From CAIXZV01 sp963697365 (lineage in GTDB: Bacteria; Chloroflexota; Limnocylindria; Limnocylindrales; CSP1-4): a stretch of 64,000 bases of DNA. Within the stretch, counting starts at the first letter, position 1, and each line of letters opens with the position of its first letter. The translations under genes and the position numbers were made by a program. The notes beneath the pieces were generated by a model. The model was not told the origin of the DNA and searched no databases. It saw nothing but the letters and a program-made list of their open reading frames with translations. Below, one piece after another: positions 1 through 9,723 of this stretch. The stretch lies in assembly GCA_963697365.1 (NCBI GenBank), contig CAVONT010000010.1, positions 1 to 64,000 of the forward strand, read 5' to 3'.

Positions 1-575
1 ACAAGATGTGCGTGGAAAAGAGTACGGTGCTGTGGCGCGCTAACCGCTGAATCAGCCGGCGGATGTCCAAAATCTGGGTCGGGTCTAGCCCAATGGTCGG
101 CTCGTCGAGAATAAGCAGTTTTGGCCGGTGGAGGATGGCCTGGGCAAGCCCGACGCGCTGGCGAAAGCCCTTGCTTAGCTCGCCAATTGGCCGTGTCAAG
201 TGGTCGGCGAGATCGGCGGCGTAAACGGCTTCGGAAATGCGTGCCGTCTTTTCGTCGGCGGGAATCTCGCGGAGGTCGGCCATCATGCGTAGGTAGCGCT
301 GGACTGATAATTCGCCATAGAGCGGCGCGCTTTCAGGTAGATAGCCGATGCGCTGCTGCACCTGGCGCGTGTAGGTGACGACGTCAAAACCGTCGATGGT
401 GACTTGGCCGCTGTCCGGCTGTAAATAGCCGGTCAAGATCTTGATGGTAGTGGTCTTGCCCGCGCCGTTCGGGGCGAAGCAGGCCGACGATTTCTCCCTC
501 TTGTAGATTAAAGGAGACCCCGCGTAGGGCTTGAACGGTTCCATAGCTTTTGGTAAGGTTGCTGGCCTCGATCAT
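1..575 (-). CDS. ABC transporter ATP-binding protein (partial, frameshifted)
   Basis: The ATPase subunit of an ABC exporter of the ABC-2/CcmA type, cut by the left edge. The N-terminus reads MIEASNLTKSYGTVQAL from the ATG at 575. The P-loop is split: the frame reads GLLRP and then, after one surplus base near 470-476, NGAGKTTTIKI in the next frame. Downstream on the same strand the signature LSKGFRQRVGLAQA, Walker B LLILDEPTIGLD and the H-loop STHIL are all intact, so the shift is probably a sequencing error. The C-terminus and any permease partner lie outside the window. Substrate unknown. Confidence 0.85.
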
Positions 576-893
576 ACATGATCCCTTTGATCGGTAGCCT
601 TGGGCCGTGCCCGTAGCTGTGGGCGGGCGTATCCCCACCCCACATCGACACTGAAGTGTAGCGAAACAAAACAAACTCGCCAAAAAACAAGATCAAAGAC
701 GGATACACAATCTGTGCATACCGTTCCCTTCCAAAGCTCAGAGCATAGGACGGCAAGATAAGTTAGGGATTAAGCCACGGGCGGAAAGCTAAAGCGGAGT
801 TTAAAGTTTGTGGTGGACAAGATAAACGCCAGAGCAAGACAAACCCGGCATGGGTCATGCCTTGCCCCGGCGAGGAGGTACGTGTGGGCTGTA
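576..893. other. Intergenic stretch, no gene seen
   Basis: 318 bases between the ABC ATPase start and the hydrolase stop, both read leftwards. It is more AT-rich than the rest of the window, with short A/T runs around 665-695 that could hold the ATPase promoter. No confident -35/-10 pair, RNA or small gene was found. Confidence 0.4.
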
Positions 894-1745
894 CTAGCTT
901 TGCAGGTATTCTGCGAACCAGGCCAACGTCCTTTCCCATGCCTCGGCGGACGCTTCCGGACTATAGCTGCCGGCGCGGGTGTCATTGAAAAACGCGTGCT
1001 GTGCGTTTTCATAGACATAGATTTCGTTGGTGATGCCGGCTTCGTCAAGCGCAGCTTCCATTCGCGCGGACCGCATCGACAGGAATCCCGCCATCTTGAT
1101 CGCCAAAGTGACCGAGCAGCGGCGAGTTGACCCCGCCGGCTTCTTCCGGTGTAAGGGGGGAACCATAGAAGACAACCGTGGCGCCCAACCGCTCGTCGGC
1201 AAGGCTAGTTCGCAGGGCAAGCCCACCGCCCATACAGAAACCGACGATGCCTACATTGTCGCCCGTTACATACTCTTGTTCGAGCAAGTATGAGACGGCT
1301 TGCTGAATTTCGCTCACTGCTTCGGGCATATCGAGTTCCATGACCAGTTTGCGCGCTTCATCCGGTTCGGTCGCCACTTGACCCTTGTAGAGGTCCGGCG
1401 CAAGCGCAATGTAGCCTTGCTGGGCGAAACGGTTGGTCACATCTTTGATATGGTCATTGATGCCCCACCACTCCTGCAGGACGATGATCGCAGGCAGAGA
1501 TTCGCCCGATCCGGGCGCGCGAGATAGCCGGTTAAGGTCTCGCCATCCTGATCCAGGTATTCGACGGTTTCGGTGATGAGACCTTCAGGTGCTTCGGCCA
1601 TGGGCATTTCCGGGTAGCGGTGGCATCTGCTTCTTCTAGTACAGGGGCGGGGGCGACCGGGTGCACAGGCTGGCAAGCGGCGAACAGGAGGTTGGCGGCA
1701 GCAACGCTGCCCAGCGCGGCGGTGGCGTGTGTGAGGAAGGCGTGG
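894..1745 (-). CDS. Secreted dienelactone hydrolase family protein (frameshifted)
   Basis: An alpha/beta hydrolase of the dienelactone hydrolase family, which cleaves dienelactones or related esters. Three frames join into one protein. The block QEWWGINDHIKDVTNRFAQQ at about 1420-1480 carries the Glu that families of this type hold near the active site. It is followed by the Cys nucleophile in VGFCMGGGLAL, the Asp in FGDQDGG and the His in NAQHAFFND. Indels lie near 1515 and 1085. Upstream, about 1670-1745, one frame reads AFLTHATAALGSVAAANLLF followed by AACQP, a signal peptide ending in a lipobox Cys near 1675 and preceded by two Arg, so the enzyme is probably a Tat-exported lipoprotein. 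The exact start is uncertain because another indel probably lies near 1745. Confidence 0.8.
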
Positions 1746-2012
1746 TGAGTAGCCCGCCTACCTGAAACGAGCGGACAAGCTGCATGACGTAAATCGGTTG
1801 ATCGTGCTCTCCATTTCTGTCTAGTGCATCGGACTAACTGTACGACGGGCCGGTAGCGCCTTCAGACTATGCGCGCAGGTATCAAAGCCTACTGCAGGTC
1901 TATGGCGGGGAAGTTTCAATGCCCATTATAGGGATTCTGAGGCTTTGGTAGGTGAGGCTGCACCCACTTAGGTTGAGTTTCTTGGGCAATGGAGTTGCGT
2001 GCTTGGGGAAGT

Positions 2013-2139
<127 letters not shown>

Positions 2140-2253
2140 AATGTGACGCTACTCCCAGGCCGCACTTCAGCGATGCGACCATGGCGTATAGATTAGCACA
2201 AAGGCGTGCCGATGTACAGTTTCTGCGCACCTTGGCCTCAGTATGGCGAGTGG

Positions 2254-3358
2254 TTACGCCGGGCCGATGACACCGACTTGCAGCTTGAGCCAAGCTTCGA
2301 TAAAGGGATCCAGGTCGCCATCGAGTACGGCCGAGGTGTTACCGGTTTCTACGTCCGTACGCAGATCCTTGACCATCTGGTACGGGTGGAGGACGTAGCT
2401 GCGAATCTGTGCGCCAAAGTTGGCCTGCACGTTTTCGCCCTTGATGTGCGCCTTCTCTTCATCCATGCGTTCCTGCTCAAGCTCATAGAGCTTGCCGCGC
2501 AGGACACGCATGGCCGATTCGCGGTTCTGAGTCTGGCTGCGCTCATTCTGGCAGGTGACCACGATGCCGGTCGGCAAATGGCGGATGCGTACGGCAGTCG
2601 CGTTCTTCTGCACGTTTTGTCCACCTGCGCCGCCGCTCAGGTAGACTTCGATCTCGATCTCCTTGGGGTTGATGACGATGTCGATGTCCTCGTTGAGGGC
2701 AGGCATGACTTCCACCTTGGCGAAGCTGGTGTGACGCCGATTGTTGGAGTCGAAGGGGCTGAGCCGGACCAGGCGGTGCGTGCCCTTTTCAGCCTTCAGG
2801 TTGCCATAGGCATAGGGGCCATCGACCTCGACGGTGACGCTCTTGATCCCGGCTTCTTCGCCTTCGGTCATGTCGGTGATGGTGGTCTTGAAGCCGCGCT
2901 TTTCCGCCCACCTTAAGTACATGCGCAGCAACATCTGCGCCCAGTCCTGGGCTTCGGTGCCGCCTGCCCCTGCATGGATGCTGATGATTGCTGCGCCGGC
3001 GTCATGTGGGCCACTCAGGGCCAAGGCAAATTCGCCGCGTGCATATTCGGTCTGGATCGCCTCGGCCTCAGCTTCCAGGTCGGTGAGCATGCCGGGGTCG
3101 TCGTCGGTGAGTTCGAGTAACTCCAGCGCGTCGGTTGCGCGCCGGAAGAGTGTCTCCCATAGTTCGACTTCGGTGCGCAAGAGGCTCAACTGCTGCATTT
3201 TCTGTTGGGCGGCCTGCTGGTCGCTCCAAAAATCAGGTGAGCCGGTTTCTGCTTCCAGGATATCTACCTGGGCTGCTTTGCCAGGGATGTCAAAGACGCC
3301 TCCGGATCGCACCAATTTGTTCGATTATCGTGGTCAAGCGTGTCTCGAGATTTGTCAT
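2254..3358 (-). CDS. prfB: Peptide chain release factor 2, with programmed +1 frameshift
   Basis: RF2 recognises UAA/UGA stop codons and triggers peptide release. The main frame (2254-3291) shows the stop-codon-recognition motif SPF in VRLSPFDSNNRRHTSF and the catalytic GGQ in SGGAGGQNVQKNA. The N-terminus lies in another frame: ATG at 3358 starts MTNLETRLTTIIEQIGAIRR plus RL, then an in-frame TGA at 3290-3292. The shift site reads CTT TGA C at 3289-3295, preceded by a Shine-Dalgarno-like GGAGG about three bases upstream. This is the classical RF2 autoregulatory site: when RF2 is scarce the ribosome slips one base and completes the protein. Total length is about 367 residues, usual for RF2. 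Sequence directly upstream of the start belongs to something else (see the patatin entry). Confidence 0.96.
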
Positions 3359-4004
3359 TTCAATCGACGCCATCGTGGCCGAACTGGCCGAACAGCACCG
3401 CCGGGGGCGCTCGCTGCACATCGGCACGACGAACCTCGACGCAGCCCGGCCGGTCACCTGGAACGTGACGCGCATCGCGGCCAGTGGGTCACCGCGTGCC
3501 CGCACGCTGATCCTCGACGTCCTGCTCGCGTCGGCATCGATTCCGGGGGTATTTCCACCCGTGATGATCGAGGTAGAAGCCGACGGTCGCCGCTTCGAAG
3601 AGATGCACGTGGATGGCGGCGTGACTTCGCAGGTCTTCGTCTACCCAATGGGGCTTGACTGGAACCTGGTCAAAGAGCGGCTTGCGGTAGACGGGCCGCC
3701 GGCGCTGTACGTCATCAACAACAACCGCGGCCTGTTAGCGTGGGAGACCGCGCCGCGCAGGTTGCTGCCTATCCTGCTGCGTTCGGTGGACTCGCTCATC
3801 CGCACCCAGGGCATCGGCGACCTCGCCCAGATCTACCTGCTGTCGCAGCGCGACGGCCTGCGTTTCAATCTCGCCTACATTCCCTCCAGCTTTGTCGAAC
3901 AGCCGCAGGAGAAGTTCGATCCGGTCTACATGCGCAAGCTGTTCGAGTTCGGATTCGAACGCGCCGCCGCCGGGTACCCGTGGACGTCGGGGCCGAGCCA
4001 GTGA
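3359..4004 (+). CDS. Patatin-like phospholipase, C-terminal part
   Basis: C-terminal two-thirds of a patatin family lipid acyl hydrolase. The readable protein begins ISIDAIVAELAEQHRRGRSL. It includes IGTTNLDAARPV and the DGG motif in HVDGGVTSQVF, whose Asp is the second residue of the patatin Ser-Asp dyad. The GxSxG nucleophile elbow that should precede it is absent: the homologous sequence stops abruptly at about 3359, back to back with the prfB start codon. It is therefore truncated by a junction rather than by an internal stop. The stop at 4002-4004 is normal. Sequence style resembles proteobacterial homologues (inference). Confidence 0.8.
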
Positions 4005-4740
4005 CCCTGCAGGACTTTCGAAGCCGACGGTCGGGAGCCCCCGCTTGGTGCCGATGCCGCCAGCGAGCGTCGGCTGGCTCGTCATCGAGTCGGGGCCGCC
4101 AACTGGATACCGCCATCGATCATCCGTACGCGTACCAGAAAACCGCGTCGTCGCGACTGATGGCGGAGGGCGCCCGCGGGTGCGTCCTTCGCGACACTCG
4201 GCTTGCTCGGCCTCACTCTGCTGTACGTTCTGTCTTCCTCAGCAGCAGGGCATCGCCTTGGCTCTGCTCATGGGAGTCGTGACGACAGGCGTCGTCCTTT
4301 GTATGGTGGTGCTACCATGCGGGACTCTCGGCGGCATCGTTGCCTCGCATGGCTCCGTGCCTGGGGCTTGGCCTACGTCGTAGTGGTCCCCGTCATCTCC
4401 TGGTCGGCCCGCCGCTCCAGGCGCAGGTTGATGGCAGGGGTCTCGACGAGGAGCGAGTGGTGCAGTTACGGACGAACTTTCAGCGTGAGCGTGACCTCCC
4501 GGAATTTCTGGGCTTGAGCGAGCCCGGGAGATGGGTATGCTCTCGACCAGTGCATGCACACATACGACTTCGGTCGCGCCTTCACGCGGACAACAATTCT
4601 CTCAATCATCTGTTGTTGATGTAGTGCGCTGTTGAATACGAGTGTGTTGGGGCCACCATTAATAACTCCTATCGATGCCGCCTGCCCACCCCCTTCCATA
4701 GCACGCTCGTCGCCGCGTTGCGCTCGAATCGACCAGTGAG
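4005..4740. other. No confidently assignable gene
   Basis: About 740 bases between the patatin stop and the phospholipase D-like gene. Short plus-strand frames carry hydrophobic stretches (around 4200-4270) that could be a badly read signal peptide or N-terminus of the next gene. No frame stays open with recognisable sequence, and indels are probably frequent here. Confidence 0.4.
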
Positions 4741-6060
4741 CCGGCGTTCGGCGCCTGGATTCATGTCGCTGTCGGCTCCGTCGCTGACGCCCGAATCGAG
4801 CTCGTACGTCAGAGCGAAATTCACGCTGGACGTTTTCGGTCTACCTCATCAAGGACGACAGCGGCGAGCTGTTCATGCGCAGCCTGAGGGACGCCCGCTG
4901 CGCGGCGTCCGGGTACGTTGCTCGTGGACGACCTCACCACTGCGGGCGCGGATGCAATGTCGGGGCTGGCGGCGTTCGAGAACATCGAGATTGGCCTGTT
5001 CAATCCGTTCTGCTGCGCTCGTCACAGCGTGCTGACCCGGTTCGCCGCTTCGCTCGTCGATGCCCGGCGCCTCAACCATGTCGGTATGCACAACAAGCTG
5101 TTCATCGCGGACAGCGCGATGGCGGTGATCGGGGGGTGCGAACGTCGCTGACGAGTACTTTTCTCGCGCACCGTTGACAACGACTTCGTGGACATGGACA
5201 TCTTTGCTCATCGGCGACGTCGTGCCTCGGCTTTCAAGAATCTTCAACGTTACTGGAACAGCCCGCAAGCGTATTCGATCGGAGAGGTCGTCGGCGTGCC
5301 CATGCGAGCATTCTTCGCGATCGATTAACAAGTTCGTGGACGAGGGCGACCAGATGCACGCCGTTGCCGTGCCACCTGGACATCCTGCCCAACCTGCTGC
5401 AGGATCAGCTCGATCCAGCCGCTGCGCACTGTAGCGCCGGGAAGCGTGATCCCGTCGCTGACGATCCAGAACGCCGGCGACATCGATGGAAAGGGCGCAG
5501 CCTGAGCAACCCGGTGGATGTTCGAGGGCGGATCAACGGCTTGAGCGTGATCTGGTGCTTTCGTCCAGTACCTGTACCGCCTGGGGGTGGGACTTCCACA
5601 GCCTGGCGCGGTGGGCGTGGCCAGTGTTTTCTACGCAACTTCACTGGTCAGAACGATGTGCCGATCACGCACATCGGCTACGCTCGATATCGCGCCGACC
5701 TGGTCCGCACGGCGTAGAGTTGTACGAACTTGGCCGGTTTCGGCATGCCGGGAAGCGGCCACGTCCTTCGCGCAGCAGCCCTGAAGATCGCGGTCGTGGA
5801 CGATCGCGGTACATCGAATGATCGATCTGGACCCGGTCCAAACCGATACCGGTGGTAACTGGTGCCGTTCTTCACCCTGCTCGACATCGATGCCGCAGCG
5901 CTCGACACGACGAGGAGATCGAGTTGTCCGCCAGGTCCGCGTTCCGGCAGAGGCGGAGAGCTGGAGACGAGGTGGTCATCGGTAATCCAGACCGGACCGT
6001 GCTGACCGGATCAGCCGAACACAAGCCCTCGTCTACTTCCGCGACATCCTGCTCGCGCCG
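4741..6060 (+). pseudogene. Phospholipase D / cardiolipin synthase-like gene, many indels
   Basis: Fragments in all three plus frames line up as one PLD-superfamily protein. In order they are: YLIKDDSGELFMRSLRDA near 4840-4890, a stretch reading VDDLTTAGADAM and AAFENIEIG near 4920-4995, LFNPFCCARHSVLTRFAASL near 5000-5055, and the first HKD motif MHNKLFIADSAMAVIGG (His-x-Lys-x4-Asp) at 5090-5140. Next come DNDFVDMDIFA and SRIFN near 5170-5250. A possible second catalytic segment reads KIAVVDDRG near 5785-5815. Such enzymes transfer phosphatidyl groups, as in cardiolipin synthesis. At least six frame changes make it non-functional as read; error-rich sequence is more likely than true decay. 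The 3' limit is a guess. Confidence 0.6.
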
Positions 6061-6394
6061 TACGTACCTCGACGCCTGCTATGACTACACCGTCCGGGAG
6101 CCGGCACCGCCAATGCCTTCCCGCGGATCACTTGGCTCGTGCCTGTGCAGCGACGGGCAGCTTGCGGAATCCGCTTGCCGCACGCGACGTCTGACTCGGC
6201 CGACGCGCTCGCGGGTGGCGTGGCGGTCGGCGGGACGTATCCGTTCCCCCTGCGAGCCACCATTGGCCACGTTCCACGCATCAGGGAGAGCGCTGTAGTC
6301 GAGCGCATCGAGCGACATCGCCAGGACCTTGTACGCTGGGCGGTGACCTCGGCTTCGCACCGGTCGGTGAAACCCGCATGCCGTCATCCACATC
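6061..6394. other. Non-coding or scrambled stretch with a duplicated segment
   Basis: Between the PLD-like gene and the substrate-binding protein. Apart from the 65-bp repeat (own entry) no frame gives recognisable protein. A signal peptide for the downstream binding protein should sit at its right end but is not seen. Confidence 0.4.
6121..6185. repeat. 65-bp direct repeat, copy 1
   Basis: Nearly identical to 8039-8102, with two substitutions and one extra G. The second copy is the 3' end of the molybdopterin oxidoreductase gene on the minus strand, including its stop codon. Here the same bases have no such gene upstream, so this is a displaced copy. Confidence 0.8.
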
Positions 6395-7901
6395 GGCATG
6401 ACGGCAGCCCGATCCCCGCCACCACCAGTCGCCGGACTCGGGTTTCGAGGGCAACCGCTGGTGGGCTTCACCCTGTTCGACGCGCTCACCATGTGGGACG
6501 TGTCCTCGGCCGAGAAGCCGCCGGCGATCATCCCGGGCCTGGCCACCGAGTGGAAGGTGGACGACAAGGACAAGACCAAGTGGACCTTCGGATACCGTCA
6601 GCGGCGTACAAGTTCCACGATGGCACGGACTTCAACGCCGACGCGGTAATCTTCAACTTCGAGAAGGTCCCTCAAGGACGCGCCGCACTACGACCCCGCG
6701 CCTGGTCGCGCAGACCACGCCGCGCATGCCCACCATCAACGGCGCGCGCAAGGTCGACGACTACACCGTCGAAGTGCAGACCTCCGGAGCCCGACGCCTT
6801 CGTGCCGATCAACCTTCGCAAACCTGTTCATGGCGAGCCCCACGGCCTGGGCGAAGGCGAAGAACTGGGCGGAGTTCGCCAAGTCGCCGGTGGGCACCGG
6901 ACCGTGGAAGTTCGTGCGGCTGGTGCCGCGCGAGCGCCTGGAACTGGCGAAGAACGCCGACTACTGGAACAAGCAGCGCGTACCCAAGACCGACCGCCTG
7001 GTGCTGATCCCGATGCCGGAAGGCAACACGCGGGTCGCCGCGCTGCTGTCGGGGCAGGTTGACTGGATCGAGACGCCGCCGGCGGATGCGATTCCGCACC
7101 TGCGCGTGAAGGGCTTTCAGATCACCAACAACCCCTATCCGCACACCTGGCCGTGGCAGCTCAACGTGCTGCCCGGCTCGCCGCTGGCCGACAAGCGCGT
7201 GCGCCAGGCGCTGCAGGTCTGCGTCGACCGCGACGGCATCCGTCGCCTGCTGGGTTTCAACGCGCTGCCCGCTAAGGGCGTCGTGTTCGAGGACCATCCC
7301 TGGTATGGCAAGCCCAAGTTCGACGTCAAGTTCGATCCGAACGGGGGCAAGAAGCTGTCTCCGACGCCGGCTACGACACCGGCAAGCCGCTCACCATCAA
7401 GGTGCAGATCTCCGCGTCCGGCTCCGGCCAGATGCAGCCGCTGGCGATGAACGAGTACATCCAGCAGAGCCTCAAGGAGAATTGCGGCGTGAACGTCGAG
7501 TTCGACGTCGTCGTGTGGGAGACGCTGTTCAACAACTGGCGCCTCGGCGCCAGGACCCCGCCGCGCGCGGCGCGCACGCGATCAACGTGGGCTTCGCCTG
7601 GCAGGACCCCTTCTTCGGCTTCGCGCGCTTCTACGACAGCCGCATGGTGGCGCCGCGCAGCGTCAACTGGGGCTGGGTGCAGAACGAGGAGTTCGACAAG
7701 CTGGTGAAGGACGCGCGCAGCGCGTTCGACGCCAAGCAGCGCGACGCCGCACTCGCCAGGCTGCACGAGCGCGCCGTCGAGGAGAGCTACTTCCTCTTCT
7801 GGGTTCACGACACCCAGCCGCGCGCGATGTCGCCGAAGGTGAAGGGGTTCGTCCAGGCGAAGAACTGGTTCCAAGACCTGAGCCCGGTCTCGATGCAGTA
7901 A
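6395..7901 (+). CDS. ABC transporter substrate-binding protein, family 5 (frameshifted)
   Basis: Periplasmic binding protein of the oligopeptide/dipeptide/nickel type (SBP_bac_5). Readable segments in order: NRWWGFTLFDALTMWDVSSA near 6460-6510, LATEWKVDDKDKTKWTF, FHDGTDFNADAVIFNFEKV near 6610-6670, a long clean block at 6830-7360 containing SPVGTGPWKFVRL and NADYWNKQRVP, then GYDTGKPLTIKVQISASGSG and a clean C-terminus ending DLSPVSMQ. Indels occur near 6440, 6590, 6670, 6800, 7360 and 7550. The mature N-terminus (IGMTAA at about 6390) is present but no signal peptide precedes it. A matching one occurs after the gene, at 7937. Confidence 0.8.
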
Positions 7902-7936
7902 GGGCGGCCGCCCTTCCTGCAGACCGGACGCGGTCT

Positions 7937-8038
7937 TTGACCGTCATGCTAGCAGTGGTCGCAGCGACTAGCTTCGCCGCCGCGTCCGTTGCATCGGCGC
8001 AGGGCACGCTGCGCATCGCCATGCACGGGAGTTACCTA
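7937..8038 (+). pseudogene. 5' fragment of a second substrate-binding protein
   Basis: Starts 35 bases after the previous stop and reads a signal peptide LAVVAATSFAAASVASAQ, followed by TLRIAM, the usual mature start of family 5 binding proteins. After about 8030 the homology stops and the next sequence is the 3' end of a gene on the opposite strand. Either a tandem paralogue was cut by a chimeric join, or this is the signal peptide of the preceding gene moved by misassembly. Confidence 0.6.
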
Positions 8039-8102
8039 CCGCGGATCACGTGGCTCGTGCTTGTGCAGCGACGGGCAGCTTGCGAATCCGCTTGCCGCAC
8101 GC
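8039..8102. repeat. 65-bp direct repeat, copy 2 (native position)
   Basis: The copy that fits its context. On the minus strand it encodes the C-terminal ACGKRIRKLPVAAQARAT and the stop codon of the oxidoreductase. Copy 1 is at 6121-6185. Confidence 0.8.
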
Positions 8103-9722
8103 TGCGAAGACCGCATTCGTCAGGGCCGGCATCACCATGAAGTTCCTGGCTCGCCTATTCCGCCGGGCGCCGCCCGGCTCTTGACGAGATGGACGTCGAT
8201 GATCGGCGCCTCGTTCATGCGGAGCACGCGGTAGTCTGCAAAGTTGGTCTGCTCGACGCGACCGTCCTTGATCGTCACCTCGCCGTGCAGCGCGGCAGAG
8301 AGACCGAACACGATTCCGCCTTCCATCTGCGCGCGAATCGTATCCGGGTTGACCGCAATGCCACAGTCAACGGCGCACCACACCTGAGTGGGGTGGACCG
8401 TGCCATCCGTGTCGATGCGAACCTGGACAACCTGCGCAATGAAGCTGCCGAACCCCACGCAGAGCGCGATCCCCTGGCCCTCCCCCGCCGCTAGTGGTTT
8501 ACCCCACCCAGCTCTCTGCGCGGCCAGCTGCAGCACGTACCGCGCACGGGGATTCATTGCGAGCAGGCCGAGACGGTAGGTCAGCGAATCCTGCTTCGCG
8601 TTCACGGCGAGTTCATCCACAAAGCTTTCGACCGCGAATGTCCCGTGCGTCACGCCGACCCCACGCCACCAGGATGTGGGAATCCCGGGGGGCTCCTGCG
8701 CGACCCAGTCGACATGGATGTCGCTGAAGCCGTAGGGCTGGTGAGCGGATCCGTCGACGGCATCGGGATCCACGCCGTTCTTGATCCATGTGGGACTGTA
8801 GCGCGCGACGATCGACGAGCCGGTAATACGGTGCGACCATGCTATAGCGGTTCCCTGTTCGTCCGTACCCGCGCTCAGACGGTCGTAGTAGTACGGACGG
8901 TACATGTCGTGCTGGATGTCTTCCTCTCGCGTCCATATCACTTGGACGGGCCCGTCCACGTGGCGAGCAACCTGCACAGCCCGCACCGTGCCGTCGTATC
9001 GAGACGGCGTCCGAATCCTCCACCCAGCAGATGGTTGTGGATGATGACCTGTTCGCGCTTCAGGCCCAGGAGCTCCATCACCGCCGCCTGGGTCATGCCC
9101 GGTATCTGCGTCCCGACCCAGATTTCGCCCTTTCCGGCGTGATGTGGGCCGTGCAGTTCATTGGCTCCATTGCCGCATGCGCCAGGAACGGCTGTTCGTA
9201 GATGGCATCGAGCCGCTGCGCGGCGCGAGCAATCGCGGTGACCGCGTTGCCTTCATTGCGCGCGACCGCGCCGGACCTCTGCGACGCCGCGGCGAGTTGC
9301 GCCACCACGTCCGCCGTCGAGAGGGTCGCGTTCGGTCCGGCGTCCCATTTGGGCGCGGCGGCCGCCAATCCTTGCTTGGCGGCCCAGGTGTGAACGGCCA
9401 CGACGGCGACCGCATCGTCGAGCCGGACGACCTGACTCACGCCGGGCACGGCCCTCGCGTTTCGCTCGTCAACAGACGCAAGCTTTCCGCCAAATGTCGG
9501 GCAGATGGCGAGAACAGCGAACCTGATGCCTGGAACGCGCGTGTCGATTCCGAACTTCGCACTCCCGTCGACTTTCCCGGCGGCATCCAGGCGCCGATGT
9601 GGTTTTCCGATCAATTCGAACTGGACCGGATCCTTGAGTGCGACGGCCTCGGGAACCGCGAGCGTCGCGGCGACCTCTGCAAGCTGGCCGTACGCCACCG
9701 CCGTGCCGTCATGGCGGCCCTA
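8046..9722 (-). pseudogene. Isoquinoline 1-oxidoreductase beta-like molybdopterin enzyme (N-truncated, frameshifted)
   Basis: Large molybdopterin-binding subunit of the xanthine dehydrogenase/aldehyde oxidase superfamily, IorB type. Such enzymes hydroxylate N-heterocycles or oxidise aldehydes with a [2Fe-2S] partner subunit. Present: VAYGQLAEVAATLAVPEAV, RLDAAGKVDGSAKFGID, AHAAMEPMNCTAHITP, the cofactor-contact motif LLGGGFGRRL (about 9010-9040), ESFVDELA, and the conserved end PGGIGEPGTS followed after an indel by VMPALTNAVFAACGKRIRKL. Indels lie near 8140, 9003 and 9130. Roughly the first 150-200 residues of the family are missing: homology stops at about 9715-9722, where a flippase gene begins on the other strand. 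No small subunit is nearby. Confidence 0.85.
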
Positions 9723-9723
9723 A

